Assembly (NCBI GenBank): GCA_948847595.1
Contig: CAQOGY010000014.1
Span: 1-64,000 of the forward strand
Length of the DNA stretch: 64,000 nucleotides
Source of the DNA: an uncultured Bacteroides sp.
Lineage (GTDB): Bacteria > Bacteroidota > Bacteroidia > Bacteroidales > Bacteroidaceae
Direction of reading: 5' to 3'
Below are positions 35,212 through 43,642 of the stretch, piece after piece. The stretch's first letter is position 1; the number at the start of each line of letters is the position of its first letter. Under the pieces are notes generated by a model. The model was not told the origin of the DNA. It made no database searches and saw only the letters and a program-made list of their open reading frames with translations. A program made the translations under genes and the position numbers.

Positions 35212-37659
35212 ATGGATGGATTCGGTGTGCCTTGTTTCATTGGTTTCACTCGGAAATCATTGCGTGTGTGGTGGATGTGGAGTTTCCTTTCTTTTTTCAT
35301 GGCAAGTGCGGCGGGGGCGGTTTCGTATCGTGATTTGATTCCCGAACCTGTTTCCGTGGTGGATAAGAAGGGTGATCCGTTTGTGGTAAACGACCGGACA
35401 AAGATTGTCTACCCGCAGGATCATGTGCAATGGAAGCGGACAGCGGAATTTCTGGCTGGCTATGTGGAAGGGATGACTAGTTACCGGTTGCCCGTTGAAG
35501 AGTGCCGTTCGTCCGAGTCGGAACCTGTCATTTCGTCGGAAGATAATGTGATCCGCTTTCAGTGTGACTCACGGATGCGGAAGGATGGCTTTAAGCTAAG
35601 CGTCGGGAAGTACGGTGTAGTGATTCAGGCAGCGGACGGAGCGGGAGTCTTTTATGCTGTCCAGTTATTGCGGCAGCTGCTTCTTTCGGGGGCGGAACAG
35701 ATACAAACGGAGCGGACACAAAAGGAACAGATACAGACGCAGCAAACCATTGCAGCGTCATCGGCAAAGACGCTGGATATTCCTCCGGTGGAACTGGAAG
35801 ATTATCCTTCCCTGTCTTATCGGGGAGCCATGCTGGATGTGAGCCGTCATTTCTTCTCGGTCGCTCAGATAAAGAGAGTCATTGATTTACTGGCATTCCA
35901 TCGGCTGAATCATTTTCATTGGCATCTGACAGACGACCAGGGCTGGAGAATCGAAATTAAAAAGTATCCCGATCTGACCAGGAAAGGCGCTTGGAGAGGG
36001 GAAGATAAGTACGGCGGTTTCTACACACAGGAGGAGATCAAAGAAGTGGTGGCTTATGCTGCCGAGAGATATATAACAGTGATTCCGGAGATAGACATGC
36101 CGGGACATACTCAGGCGGCACTGGCGGCATATCCGCAACTGGGCTGCGTCGGCTCTTCCTACGAAGTAGCTACGGAAGTAGGCGGCGTTCATAAAGATGT
36201 GATGTGTGTAGGCAATGACTTTACGCTTCCTTTTGTAAAAGATGTATTTAATGAAATAGCCGCCTTGTTCCCCGCACCGTTCATCCATATCGGAGGAGAC
36301 GAAGTGCCGAAAGAACGGTGGAGCCAATGCGAGGCATGTCAGAAAGCTATCAGCGACAAAGGCTTGAAGAACGCAGACAAACACACCGCTGAGGAATATC
36401 TGCAAAGTACTTTCAATGAAGAAATAGCGGATTATCTGCGAAGTATAGGAAAGCGGATGATCGGCTGGGATGAGGTACTTTCCGATAGCCTGAGCCGGGA
36501 CATCACCATCATGTCATGGCGTGGACTGGGACGTGCCACGGCTGCTGCCCGAAAAGGACATTCGGTGATTGTGTCGGCTGATTCTCACTTGTATCTGAAT
36601 CATTATCAGACGATAAACTCCGAACAGGAACCCCGTGCCACCGGCGGACTGGTAGAAATGAAGAAGGTCTACGAAACTCCTTTCTTCTCTCCCGAACTGA
36701 CAGCGCAGGAAAAAGAAAGGATATTGGGTGTGCAGGCTTGCCTGTGGACTTCGTTCATCGACAGCGATCAGCTACTGGATTATATGCTGCTGCCCCGTCT
36801 GGCTGCTTTTGCAGAAGCTGCATGGTGCGAGGAAAGACGGGGGACTTATGCCCGCTTCCTGCATCGCTTGCCTGCCATACTGAATTGTTACGGGCAACTG
36901 GGCTACGGATATGCCCCTCATTTCTTTACCATTTCTGCTGCGTATAAGACTGTTTCTACACTCGTTCATGAGGATTCTTTCGATGATAAGTGCCTCGAAA
37001 TAAGTATGGAAAGTTTGCCCGACACGGAAATATATTACACGCTGGATGGCAGTAAGCCTTCGAAATCTTCTTCTTTGTATACAGCTCCGCTCCAAGTGGA
37101 GGAAAGTTGCACGCTGAAAGCTGTCTCCTACCTGCCTAACGGACTTTCCAGTGATGAACTGACGAAGGAAGTGGTGGTCAATAAAGCGACTTTCCGCCCC
37201 GTCCAATTGTTGAATCCTCCTTCCGAACGCTATCGGGGAGAAGACGGAAAAGTGCTGGTGGACGGGATTCGAAGTATAAACTTTCATAATACAGGTCTGT
37301 GGGTAGGATACTATACTACTGACTTGGTCGCAGTGATTGACCTTGCGTCTTTTCAGCATGTTTCTTCGGTAGAAGTTTCCGCTTTAACCGATTTGAGTGC
37401 ATGGATCATGGGGCCGCAATCCATCTCCGTATTTGTTTCTCTGGATGGAGAAAAGTATGAAATGGTGTCCCGGCAGACCTATCAAGCGCCGACGGATGCT
37501 ATGGGAGAGAAGCGAAGTGACTTGAACCGGTTATCCTTTGACAGCGTGCCTGCACGATATATAAAGGTAGTGGCAGAGCCCTTCAAAGGCTTGCCCAAAG
37601 GACATTCCGGTGAAGGCGAACCGCCTTTCCTGTTTGTGGATGAGATACGGGTGAATTGA
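35212..37659 (+). CDS. GH20 beta-N-acetylhexosaminidase with C-terminal binding domains
   Basis: An 815-residue protein; the ATG at 35275 (MWSFLSFFMASAAG) gives a cleaner signal peptide than 35212. After a GH20b domain comes the TIM barrel (about 190-560) with the catalytic pair Asp363-Glu364 in HIGGDEVPKERW; the substrate acetamido group is polarised by the Asp. A chitobiase-type C-terminal domain follows (YYTLDGSKPS, about 600-670) and then an F5/8C-like module (about 690-815). Residues near 160-185 are a Gln/Thr-rich insert (EQIQTERTQKEQIQTQQT) between GH20b and the barrel. It removes terminal GlcNAc/GalNAc from host glycans, probably after the upstream sulfatase. They share an operon. Confidence 0.93.
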   Translation: MDGFGVPCFIGFTRKSLRVWWMWSFLSFFMASAAGAVSYRDLIPEPVSVVDKKGDPFVVNDRTKIVYPQDHVQWKRTAEFLAGYVEGMTSYRLPVEECRSSESEPVISSEDNVIRFQCDSRMRKDGFKLSVGKYGVVIQAADGAGVFYAVQLLRQLLLSGAEQIQTERTQKEQIQTQQTIAASSAKTLDIPPVELEDYPSLSYRGAMLDVSRHFFSVAQIKRVIDLLAFHRLNHFHWHLTDDQGWRIEIKKYPDLTRKGAWRGEDKYGGFYTQEEIKEVVAYAAERYITVIPEIDMPGHTQAALAAYPQLGCVGSSYEVATEVGGVHKDVMCVGNDFTLPFVKDVFNEIAALFPAPFIHIGGDEVPKERWSQCEACQKAISDKGLKNADKHTAEEYLQSTFNEEIADYLRSIGKRMIGWDEVLSDSLSRDITIMSWRGLGRATAAARKGHSVIVSADSHLYLNHYQTINSEQEPRATGGLVEMKKVYETPFFSPELTAQEKERILGVQACLWTSFIDSDQLLDYMLLPRLAAFAEAAWCEERRGTYARFLHRLPAILNCYGQLGYGYAPHFFTISAAYKTVSTLVHEDSFDDKCLEISMESLPDTEIYYTLDGSKPSKSSSLYTAPLQVEESCTLKAVSYLPNGLSSDELTKEVVVNKATFRPVQLLNPPSERYRGEDGKVLVDGIRSINFHNTGLWVGYYTTDLVAVIDLASFQHVSSVEVSALTDLSAWIMGPQSISVFVSLDGEKYEMVSRQTYQAPTDAMGEKRSDLNRLSFDSVPARYIKVVAEPFKGLPKGHSGEGEPPFLFVDEIRVN

Positions 37660-37679
37660 ATTACACGATATACTCGCAA

Positions 37680-38280
37680 CAAGTAGTTCCAGTATTAGTT
37701 TCACTGCTTGGAACTAGAGTTTCATCGGTAAGAAACTGTAGTTTCAAAGGCTTGAAACCAAAAGTTTCGAGCCTATGAAACCAAAGTTTCAAGTAATAGA
37801 AACTAGAGTTTCAAGCAATGGGAACTATAGTTTCAAACGCTTGAAACTTTTTGAAACAACTGCTCTTGACTTTACTTGACTGTACTTCCATTCATTTGAC
37901 CGCTTAATCTTACTCATTTGATCGCTCGGTTCCATTCCATTCACTCGACCATATTAGTTACTCCGATTGACCTGTTCGTTCAGAAAGTATTAACTCATTT
38001 TTCAGTCAATAATGAATGAGTTCTCAGCTATTAATACCTGATTTCTCAATTGTTAATAGCTGATATGACAATCGTTAATAGCTGATGTGTCGGATGTTAA
38101 TGCCTTGTAAATCAGAGCATAATACAGGATAAATGACCTATATGCCGTGATGGCAAAGTGAGGGCAAACCCTTGCTCTCACTCTGCCACCATACTTGCTG
38201 CAATGCTTGAAATGCCGATGAATAAAGGGATACATACGAATAGTGAGAGCGTGAGGGCAAAACTGCTATATTTTTCACTT
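37680..38280 (-). repeat. Composite 22-bp-periodic repeat element, copy 2
   Basis: Reverse complement homologue of 21945-22430, filling almost the whole 642-base gap between two convergent operons. Read on the minus strand: conserved block (38280 to about 38110, with a hairpin around GTGAGGGCAA/TTGCTCTCAC), a TTAAT array with units at 38097, 38075, 38053 and 38031 (22 apart) continuing less exactly to 37987, a degenerate GTCAA/GAA block to about 37870, and a dyad array with GAAACT-AGTTTC units at 37843, 37821, 37799, 37777, 37754, 37732 and 37710 (spacing 22, 22, 22, 23, 22, 22). It begins 22 bases after the sulfatase stop, so it may be transcribed as its 3' region. No gene is seen within it. 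Confidence 0.78.
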
Positions 38281-38301
38281 GTAGCACCCCCTAAGTTCAA
38301 G

Positions 38302-39894
38302 TTATAAATGCGACAGTTCAGTTTCCGTACCGGTCACTGACTTATTATAGTATTTTTCAAGCAGTTCCTGCATTTCCGGATATTTCTCGTCCGTATCTCC
38401 GGTTTCTTTGCGAAGTCTCAATAAGTCCTTCTTCATCTGTTTGATGACAGGTGCATATTTCGGATCGTTGTATGCATTATGATTCTCGTGCGGGTCATTC
38501 TGCAAGTCATAGAAGTCCCATGACGGAGTGAAGTCGAAGTTCTCCGTATCAGTCATGTCCAGATTTCGGGCATAATAGAAGATCAGCTTGTAACGGTCTG
38601 ACCGGATGGCGAAGTGCGCGGGACGAATAGCGTGATTGGTCCAGTAGCGATAGTAGATTTCTTTTCGCCAGTCGGTCGGCGTGTTGCCTTCCAGGTTGCT
38701 GACGAAGCTGTCTCCTTGCACATTCTCCATCTTTACTCCGGCAAATTCTGCCAGCGTCGGTGCGAAATCGACATTCAGTATCAGATCATCCAGGCGTTTT
38801 CCTGCGGGGACCTTCTTCGGATAACGGATAACGAAAGGCATACGAGCCGATTCTTCATAAAACATCCGTTTGTCGAAGAAGCCGTGTTCGCCTAGGAAAT
38901 AGCCTTGGTCGGAGACGTAGATGACGATGGTATTGTCGGCGATATTCATTTCGTCCAGAGCTTTCAGGAGTTTGCCGATGTTGTCGTCGACGGTAGCGCC
39001 ACAACGGAGGTAGTCACGGATAAACTTTTGGTAGGAAGCACGTCTGGCGGCTGTCCGTTGCATCCCTTCGGTGCTGAACGGCAGTCCGGGGTAGCGGCAC
39101 CACCACTTGTCGGGATCCTGTGATGCGATGCGCCAGCGGCGTTCCAGTTCTTCCAGTGTCTGTCCTTTGAAAGAACGGCCGTTGGTTTCCGGTCCCCAGT
39201 CCAGCAGGTTTTCGGGTTCGGGGAAGGTGACGCCGTCGTAGAGATGCTCCATGCGTATCGGGTAGTCGTAGGGTTCGTGCGTTGCTTTGAAATGGCAGCA
39301 CATCAGGAAGGGTTGATTGCCGTCCTGCTCTTTCATCCATCGGATGGCTTTCTCGGTGACGAGGTCGGTGGAGAAGCCAAGGACCCGTTCGCCGAATCGG
39401 CGGTTGCCCGGCCACGGGTCGGTGCTCTCTATGAAAGTCGGGTCACGGTATTCGCCTTGATCGTAGAAGATGGAGTAGTAGTCGAATCCTTGCGGTTGCG
39501 ACTGGATATGCCATTTACCGACGAGTCCGGTGTGGTATCCGTTGGCTTGTAGCAGGGTGGCAAGGGTGGGGATGGAGGTGTCCAGTGAGTCCGCAAGGGT
39601 GTACAGTCCGTTCCGGTGACTGTATAGACCGGTGAGGATACTGGCACGGCTGGGTGCTGAGATAGAGTTGGTGCAGAAACAGTTGTCGAGCACTACTCCT
39701 TCGTTTGCCAGCCGGCGGATGTTGGCGTTGTGGGCATATTCTGCCAGTATTCCGCCATAGATGCCCCAGGCTTGGGAGGTGTGGTCGTCACTCAGGATAA
39801 AAAGGATGTTGGGGCGTTGTCCGGCAGGTTGAGCGCCTTGCAGGTGCGTCATGGTTCCGGCTGCCAGCAGACCGGTAAGTACGAGTTTATTCAT
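38302..39894 (-). CDS. Sulfatase (S1 family), serine type, possible GlcNAc-6-sulfatase
   Basis: 530 residues from ATG 39894 (MNKLVLTGLLAAGTMTHLQG, a signal peptide); nine more residues are possible from 39921. The upstream sulfatase stop lies inside this start (ATGAATAA), so translation is probably coupled. The formylglycine site is Ser79 in SISAPSRASILTG. ILFILSDDHTSQAWGIYGG and IYVSDQGYFLGEHGFFDKRMFYEES match the group of Bacteroides sulfatases that includes GlcNAc-6-O-sulfatases, but the exact subfamily is not proven here. It is the last gene of the minus-strand series from the ECF sigma locus. Confidence 0.88.
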   Translation of the reverse strand: MNKLVLTGLLAAGTMTHLQGAQPAGQRPNILFILSDDHTSQAWGIYGGILAEYAHNANIRRLANEGVVLDNCFCTNSISAPSRASILTGLYSHRNGLYTLADSLDTSIPTLATLLQANGYHTGLVGKWHIQSQPQGFDYYSIFYDQGEYRDPTFIESTDPWPGNRRFGERVLGFSTDLVTEKAIRWMKEQDGNQPFLMCCHFKATHEPYDYPIRMEHLYDGVTFPEPENLLDWGPETNGRSFKGQTLEELERRWRIASQDPDKWWCRYPGLPFSTEGMQRTAARRASYQKFIRDYLRCGATVDDNIGKLLKALDEMNIADNTIVIYVSDQGYFLGEHGFFDKRMFYEESARMPFVIRYPKKVPAGKRLDDLILNVDFAPTLAEFAGVKMENVQGDSFVSNLEGNTPTDWRKEIYYRYWTNHAIRPAHFAIRSDRYKLIFYYARNLDMTDTENFDFTPSWDFYDLQNDPHENHNAYNDPKYAPVIKQMKKDLLRLRKETGDTDEKYPEMQELLEKYYNKSVTGTETELSHL

Positions 39895-41380
39895 ATACGT
39901 ATAGATGTTGCATTTCTTCAAATGTCAGTTTGTGTCCGTCCTGCCACCAGTGCGGATCGGACAAGTCGCAGAAATCCTTTTCCTCTTTCATGCGGAAAGC
40001 CAGTTGGTCTTTCAGGCTGCGTGCCGTCTCCTCCTGACTGGGCAACAGGTTATGCTGTTCCAGCGGGTCTTGCCGAAGGTCGAACAACTGTTCGGTGATG
40101 GTGCCGCCTACATTATAAATAATATACTTGTGATGTTCGTTGACGAATGCCCGTTGCAAGTTGGAATAGGCGAGGAACAGGTCGCTGCGGTGGATGGCGG
40201 CAGAGTCATCCAGTATCTGAGAGAGGGATTGTGCCGTCATGCTTTCGGGTAAAGGGATGTGTGCCAGTTCGCAAAGTGTCGGAGCGATGTCGTGCAGATA
40301 ACAGAGTGCACGGTTCTTTTTTCCTTTTTGCGCTTTGTAGTTGGGTGCAATGAGAGTAAGAGGTACTTTCACGCTATGATCGTACAGGTTCTGTTTTCCC
40401 AGCAATCCGTGACGTCCCACTGCCAGACCGTTGTCGGAGGCAAAGACGATGATCGTGTTGTCCGCCTGCCCTGTTTCCTTCAAAGCCTGCAGCACACGTC
40501 CTATCTGTACGTCTACTTCGCTGATCATGCCGTAATAATCGGCAAGCTCCTTCTGCACCTGCTCACCTGTTCGTGGGGCGGGTACTAATAATTCGTCGCG
40601 TACATCCATCTCACCGTTGTCGAACGGATGTTGGGGAAGGAAGTTAGCCGGCAGGGTGAGTGCCCCCGGACTGTACTTTTGCCCATAGGCAGGGAGCTGA
40701 TTGCGCGGATCGTGCGGAGAAGTAAAGGCGACGTAGGCGAGGAAAGGCTGTTGTCCGTCTTTCTGTGACTGCAGGAAGCGGATGGCGGCATCGGCATACA
40801 TCTTCGAAGAAAACTCTTCTCCTGTAAATTCCGTCTCCTTTCCGTATATGCCGGTGGAGTCGTAGCGGTTGAGATGAGGCGAACAGTGTCCGTTCAGCTC
40901 GTAAGGGTGCATACCTCCGAAATAGATATTGTCGCCTTCCTGGAAGGAACGGTTAAAGGAAGCCTTGTCCGAATGCCACTTGCCTGTGGCAAAGGTGTGG
41001 TAACCGTGTTTTCGGAATTGTTGCGGGAAGGTGGTATGCGCTTCGGGAATCTTCATTCCGTCTGCCTGAATATCGTATAGTCCGCGTCCGGTCATCAGCA
41101 TGGCACGGCTGGGCATGGACAGTGCTCCGCATAGGGCGCCGTTGGTGTATGTATTGGTAAAGGTGACGCCTTCGGCGATGAGGCTGTCGATGGCGGGTGT
41201 ATGTACATCTTCGTTGCCCAGGGCATGGATGGAAGTGGCTTGCATATCATCCGTGAGGATGAATAATACGTTGGGATGGCTGGGCGTGCTTACTGTGTTC
41301 GACTGGCATCCGAATACCAATGGGGTGAATGCCAACGGAAAATAACGTGATATGAATGAGTGTTGGATAGCTGCTTTCAT
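39887..41380 (-). CDS. Sulfatase (S1 family), serine type
   Basis: A 497-residue protein with signal peptide and possible lipobox (PLVFGCQSN, Cys25), so it may be a surface lipoprotein. Ser88 in LSMPSRAMLMTG is the formylglycine site. VLFILTDDMQATSIHALG and IVFASDNGLAVGRHGLLGKQNLYDHS supply metal ligands and the conserved His/Lys. The gene ends in an 8-base overlap with the next sulfatase, so the two are made together and probably act on the same sulfated glycan. A 165-base gap with a long imperfect hairpin separates it from the DUF1735-LamG gene. Confidence 0.88.
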   Translation of the reverse strand: MKAAIQHSFISRYFPLAFTPLVFGCQSNTVSTPSHPNVLFILTDDMQATSIHALGNEDVHTPAIDSLIAEGVTFTNTYTNGALCGALSMPSRAMLMTGRGLYDIQADGMKIPEAHTTFPQQFRKHGYHTFATGKWHSDKASFNRSFQEGDNIYFGGMHPYELNGHCSPHLNRYDSTGIYGKETEFTGEEFSSKMYADAAIRFLQSQKDGQQPFLAYVAFTSPHDPRNQLPAYGQKYSPGALTLPANFLPQHPFDNGEMDVRDELLVPAPRTGEQVQKELADYYGMISEVDVQIGRVLQALKETGQADNTIIVFASDNGLAVGRHGLLGKQNLYDHSVKVPLTLIAPNYKAQKGKKNRALCYLHDIAPTLCELAHIPLPESMTAQSLSQILDDSAAIHRSDLFLAYSNLQRAFVNEHHKYIIYNVGGTITEQLFDLRQDPLEQHNLLPSQEETARSLKDQLAFRMKEEKDFCDLSDPHWWQDGHKLTFEEMQHLYVYE

Positions 41381-41427
41381 ATATAAATAATGATATATGG
41401 ATTGAAATTTATAGAGCGATTAAATGA

Positions 41428-41498
41428 TTTAGACGCGAATCGAGTAAGTAAGACGAATTACATATAAATTCGCAAAGGCTACTCAATTCACGTCTAAA
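41428..41498. repeat. Long imperfect inverted repeat upstream of the sulfatase pair
   Basis: Two 32-base arms (41428-41459 and 41467-41498) around a 7-base loop pair at TTTAGACG, GAAT, GAGTA and CGAATT blocks, with mismatches between. No T-tract follows on the minus strand. It may be an attenuator between the SusCD operon and the sulfatases, an operator, or a remnant of a small inverted-repeat element. Confidence 0.55.
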
Positions 41499-41545
41499 GA
41501 TAGTGAATGTTATTCACGTTGTATTACTTCCCGGTAAAAAAACTC

Positions 41546-42676
41546 TTATTTACTTTTCGTGAAGCATTGGTCGGGTCTCCATTCTATGATTTTTCCTGTC
41601 GCTATGGTAGCGTCATTACCATTGCCGGAGCTGTCGAATATAACATCACCTGAGCCTTCATCCATCTTCCAGTAACCGATGAGGTTGGGATTGACAGTTA
41701 CAGGACCTCCCATGTTGCTCTCGATCTCCGCTTGTGTCAGTACTTTATTCCACAGACGTACTTGTCCCATCATGTGCTCGTTCTTCGTGTTGGCATTGAA
41801 GAATGTGATGGAAGTCATGTCTGCGGGAACACCGGTTGCATCTACTTCCTGTACTTTTTTGCCATTTGCGTAGAAATAACATTTAGTCTGGTCATATACC
41901 ATAGCCACGTGTGTCCAGGTGTTTTTCTGGAAGTGGAACTCGGTAAAGAATCCTTTGTTGTTCTCAGCACTTTGACCGAAGATGTTGATCTGCATCTGGT
42001 CTTTCGAAATCTGATTGTTGGCGTTACCCAGACGGATATAGAAAGTAGGGCTGTCAATGACGCACTGGTTGTTATAGTCGAAACCTGCCATCCATATCCA
42101 GAATTCTATCGTGAAGTATTCCATCGAAAGCGTCTTCACATTCTCAGATATAAATCCTCCCGTACTGTTCAGATAAGGAGTAAACTGTGACCACGGTTTG
42201 TCGAGTAATAAAATGTATTTAGTACCCTGCCGTTCTTCCTGGATGCTGCCGTCGCTCGATACGCGGATAGGCAGAGCATATTTCACGCCTTCGGCGGCTT
42301 CGTAAGGATTGATGGTGACTACAGTCGGCTTGGCCATTGTCTTTCCGCTTTCTATTACCACTTCTTTTTCGAATGTGTATTTGTCCGCCGGCAGTACTTC
42401 GTAGTCAAGGTTCATCTTCTCGTTGTATTCTTTCAACAACGATTCGTCTACGGCAATCGTAGCATGAACGTCTTTCCCCATAATGTCTGCTATGCGGACA
42501 GTGAAGTCGGTCAGCGTCTTCTCGCCGACATTGACAGCTACGCTTTTCACATTCTTGTGGGCGGCTTCGTTGATATAAATACGGTTTTCTATCGGCTCGT
42601 ATTCTTGCTTACAGCCTGTCAAGGCTATTACAGCCAATGCTCCGGCAAATAATGTATATATTTTGTTCTTTCTCAT
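41546..42676 (-). CDS. DUF1735-LamG surface lipoprotein
   Basis: A 376-residue lipoprotein with Cys22 in the ALTGC lipobox. Residues about 25-160 form a DUF1735 domain (IYINEAAHKNVKSVAVN to YALPIRVSSDGS). Residues about 170-365 form a LamG/concanavalin-like domain (EYFTIEFWIWMAG, NTWTHVAMVYDQTKCYFYANG, MGQVRLWNKVLTQAEIESNM, GYWKMDEGSG). It is likely a surface glycan-binding protein that feeds the GH18 enzyme encoded 6 bases upstream. LamG domains often bind carbohydrate; no catalytic motif is seen. Confidence 0.82.
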   Translation of the reverse strand: MRKNKIYTLFAGALAVIALTGCKQEYEPIENRIYINEAAHKNVKSVAVNVGEKTLTDFTVRIADIMGKDVHATIAVDESLLKEYNEKMNLDYEVLPADKYTFEKEVVIESGKTMAKPTVVTINPYEAAEGVKYALPIRVSSDGSIQEERQGTKYILLLDKPWSQFTPYLNSTGGFISENVKTLSMEYFTIEFWIWMAGFDYNNQCVIDSPTFYIRLGNANNQISKDQMQINIFGQSAENNKGFFTEFHFQKNTWTHVAMVYDQTKCYFYANGKKVQEVDATGVPADMTSITFFNANTKNEHMMGQVRLWNKVLTQAEIESNMGGPVTVNPNLIGYWKMDEGSGDVIFDSSGNGNDATIATGKIIEWRPDQCFTKSK

Positions 42677-42682
42677 AATCTG

Positions 42683-43615
42683 TTATTTTTTAGCAGGGTT
42701 CATGATTTGGATAGCTTGACGCAGATACTTGTAATCTGTGGCGAACTCATACTCCATGTGGAAAGTTCCTGTTCCGCCTTTGCGTCCTTCATCCGGATTC
42801 CAGTAAGCCATTCCCAGCAATGAAGGCATCTCTCCACGTTCCGGATCGCGGAAGGTGACTCCTCCCGTTGCGGCATAGCTTTCAAAGTTTTCCGTTACGA
42901 TGTAACGATTAGAACCTATATATTCTTTTATCCAGTCATATCTTTGTTTCAGTCTCGTAGCGGAACTTGCTCCGTACGCCTGAGACACTGCAAAGTTCGC
43001 ATAATCCCATCCTTCTTTGGAGATGAGGTCTACAAAACCATCTACCATGATAATCTTGTCCGGACCGATTCTCTGACGTGTTTCTTTCAGCAGAGCAGTC
43101 ATGTTCTCTTCTTTATAAAACAAGTCTTTTGTACTACATTCGTGGTCAAAGTCAATTCCGTCATAACCATATTTATGGATGGTATCGGCAATGGCTTGGG
43201 CGGCAGCCGGAATATTCTCCGCTATGTTTTCGAATTTTCCCGGAAGGTTGGCCATGTTGTGGGAGAATACCGTGAATACGACCCGCGTGCCCAGTACTTC
43301 CTGTACATATTTCAAATCTTCTTTCTGATAATCCGTCAGACTGCCGTAAGGTCCCCAGATGGAGACGATGTCCACGCTGTCGGGAATGCCTTTCAGGCTA
43401 TAGTATAAAGAAGACGATCCTTGATTTGACCAGCTTCCGAACCATCCGAATGCGAGGGCATGATCGCTTTTCTTATATTCTCTGAGTGCCGCATAGTATT
43501 CATCGGGCAATGGCGCCGGTTCGAAAGTTTTGTTTTCCATTTCAGTCCAGTCGTCGCAACCAAAGAAGTTCATTGTTATGAACACTGCAATTAGAATGTT
43601 GACTATTTTCTTCAT
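42683..43615 (-). CDS. GH18 surface endo-beta-N-acetylglucosaminidase-like lipoprotein
   Basis: 310 residues from ATG 43615 (MKKIVNILIAVF) with lipobox Cys20 (NFFGC-DDW); an ATG at 43636 is less likely. The GH18 motif is complete in GYDGIDFDHE: Asp152, Asp155, Asp157 and catalytic Glu159. The size and position between SusD and a DUF1735 lipoprotein match Bacteroides ENGases that cut the chitobiose core of N-glycans at the cell surface. All catalytic residues are present, unlike some GH18-like binding proteins. Substrate type (high-mannose, complex or other) cannot be read from the sequence. It is 27 bases downstream of SusD. Confidence 0.87.
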   Translation of the reverse strand: MKKIVNILIAVFITMNFFGCDDWTEMENKTFEPAPLPDEYYAALREYKKSDHALAFGWFGSWSNQGSSSLYYSLKGIPDSVDIVSIWGPYGSLTDYQKEDLKYVQEVLGTRVVFTVFSHNMANLPGKFENIAENIPAAAQAIADTIHKYGYDGIDFDHECSTKDLFYKEENMTALLKETRQRIGPDKIIMVDGFVDLISKEGWDYANFAVSQAYGASSATRLKQRYDWIKEYIGSNRYIVTENFESYAATGGVTFRDPERGEMPSLLGMAYWNPDEGRKGGTGTFHMEYEFATDYKYLRQAIQIMNPAKK

Positions 43616-43642
43616 ATCGTTTTTGTTTTTTATCATCTCAGA

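Noticed and set aside
37705..37860. CRISPR-like array of short repeats
   Set aside because: Units are contiguous with no unique spacers of constant length, the repeats are degenerate palindromes of 22 bases, and no cas gene is nearby.
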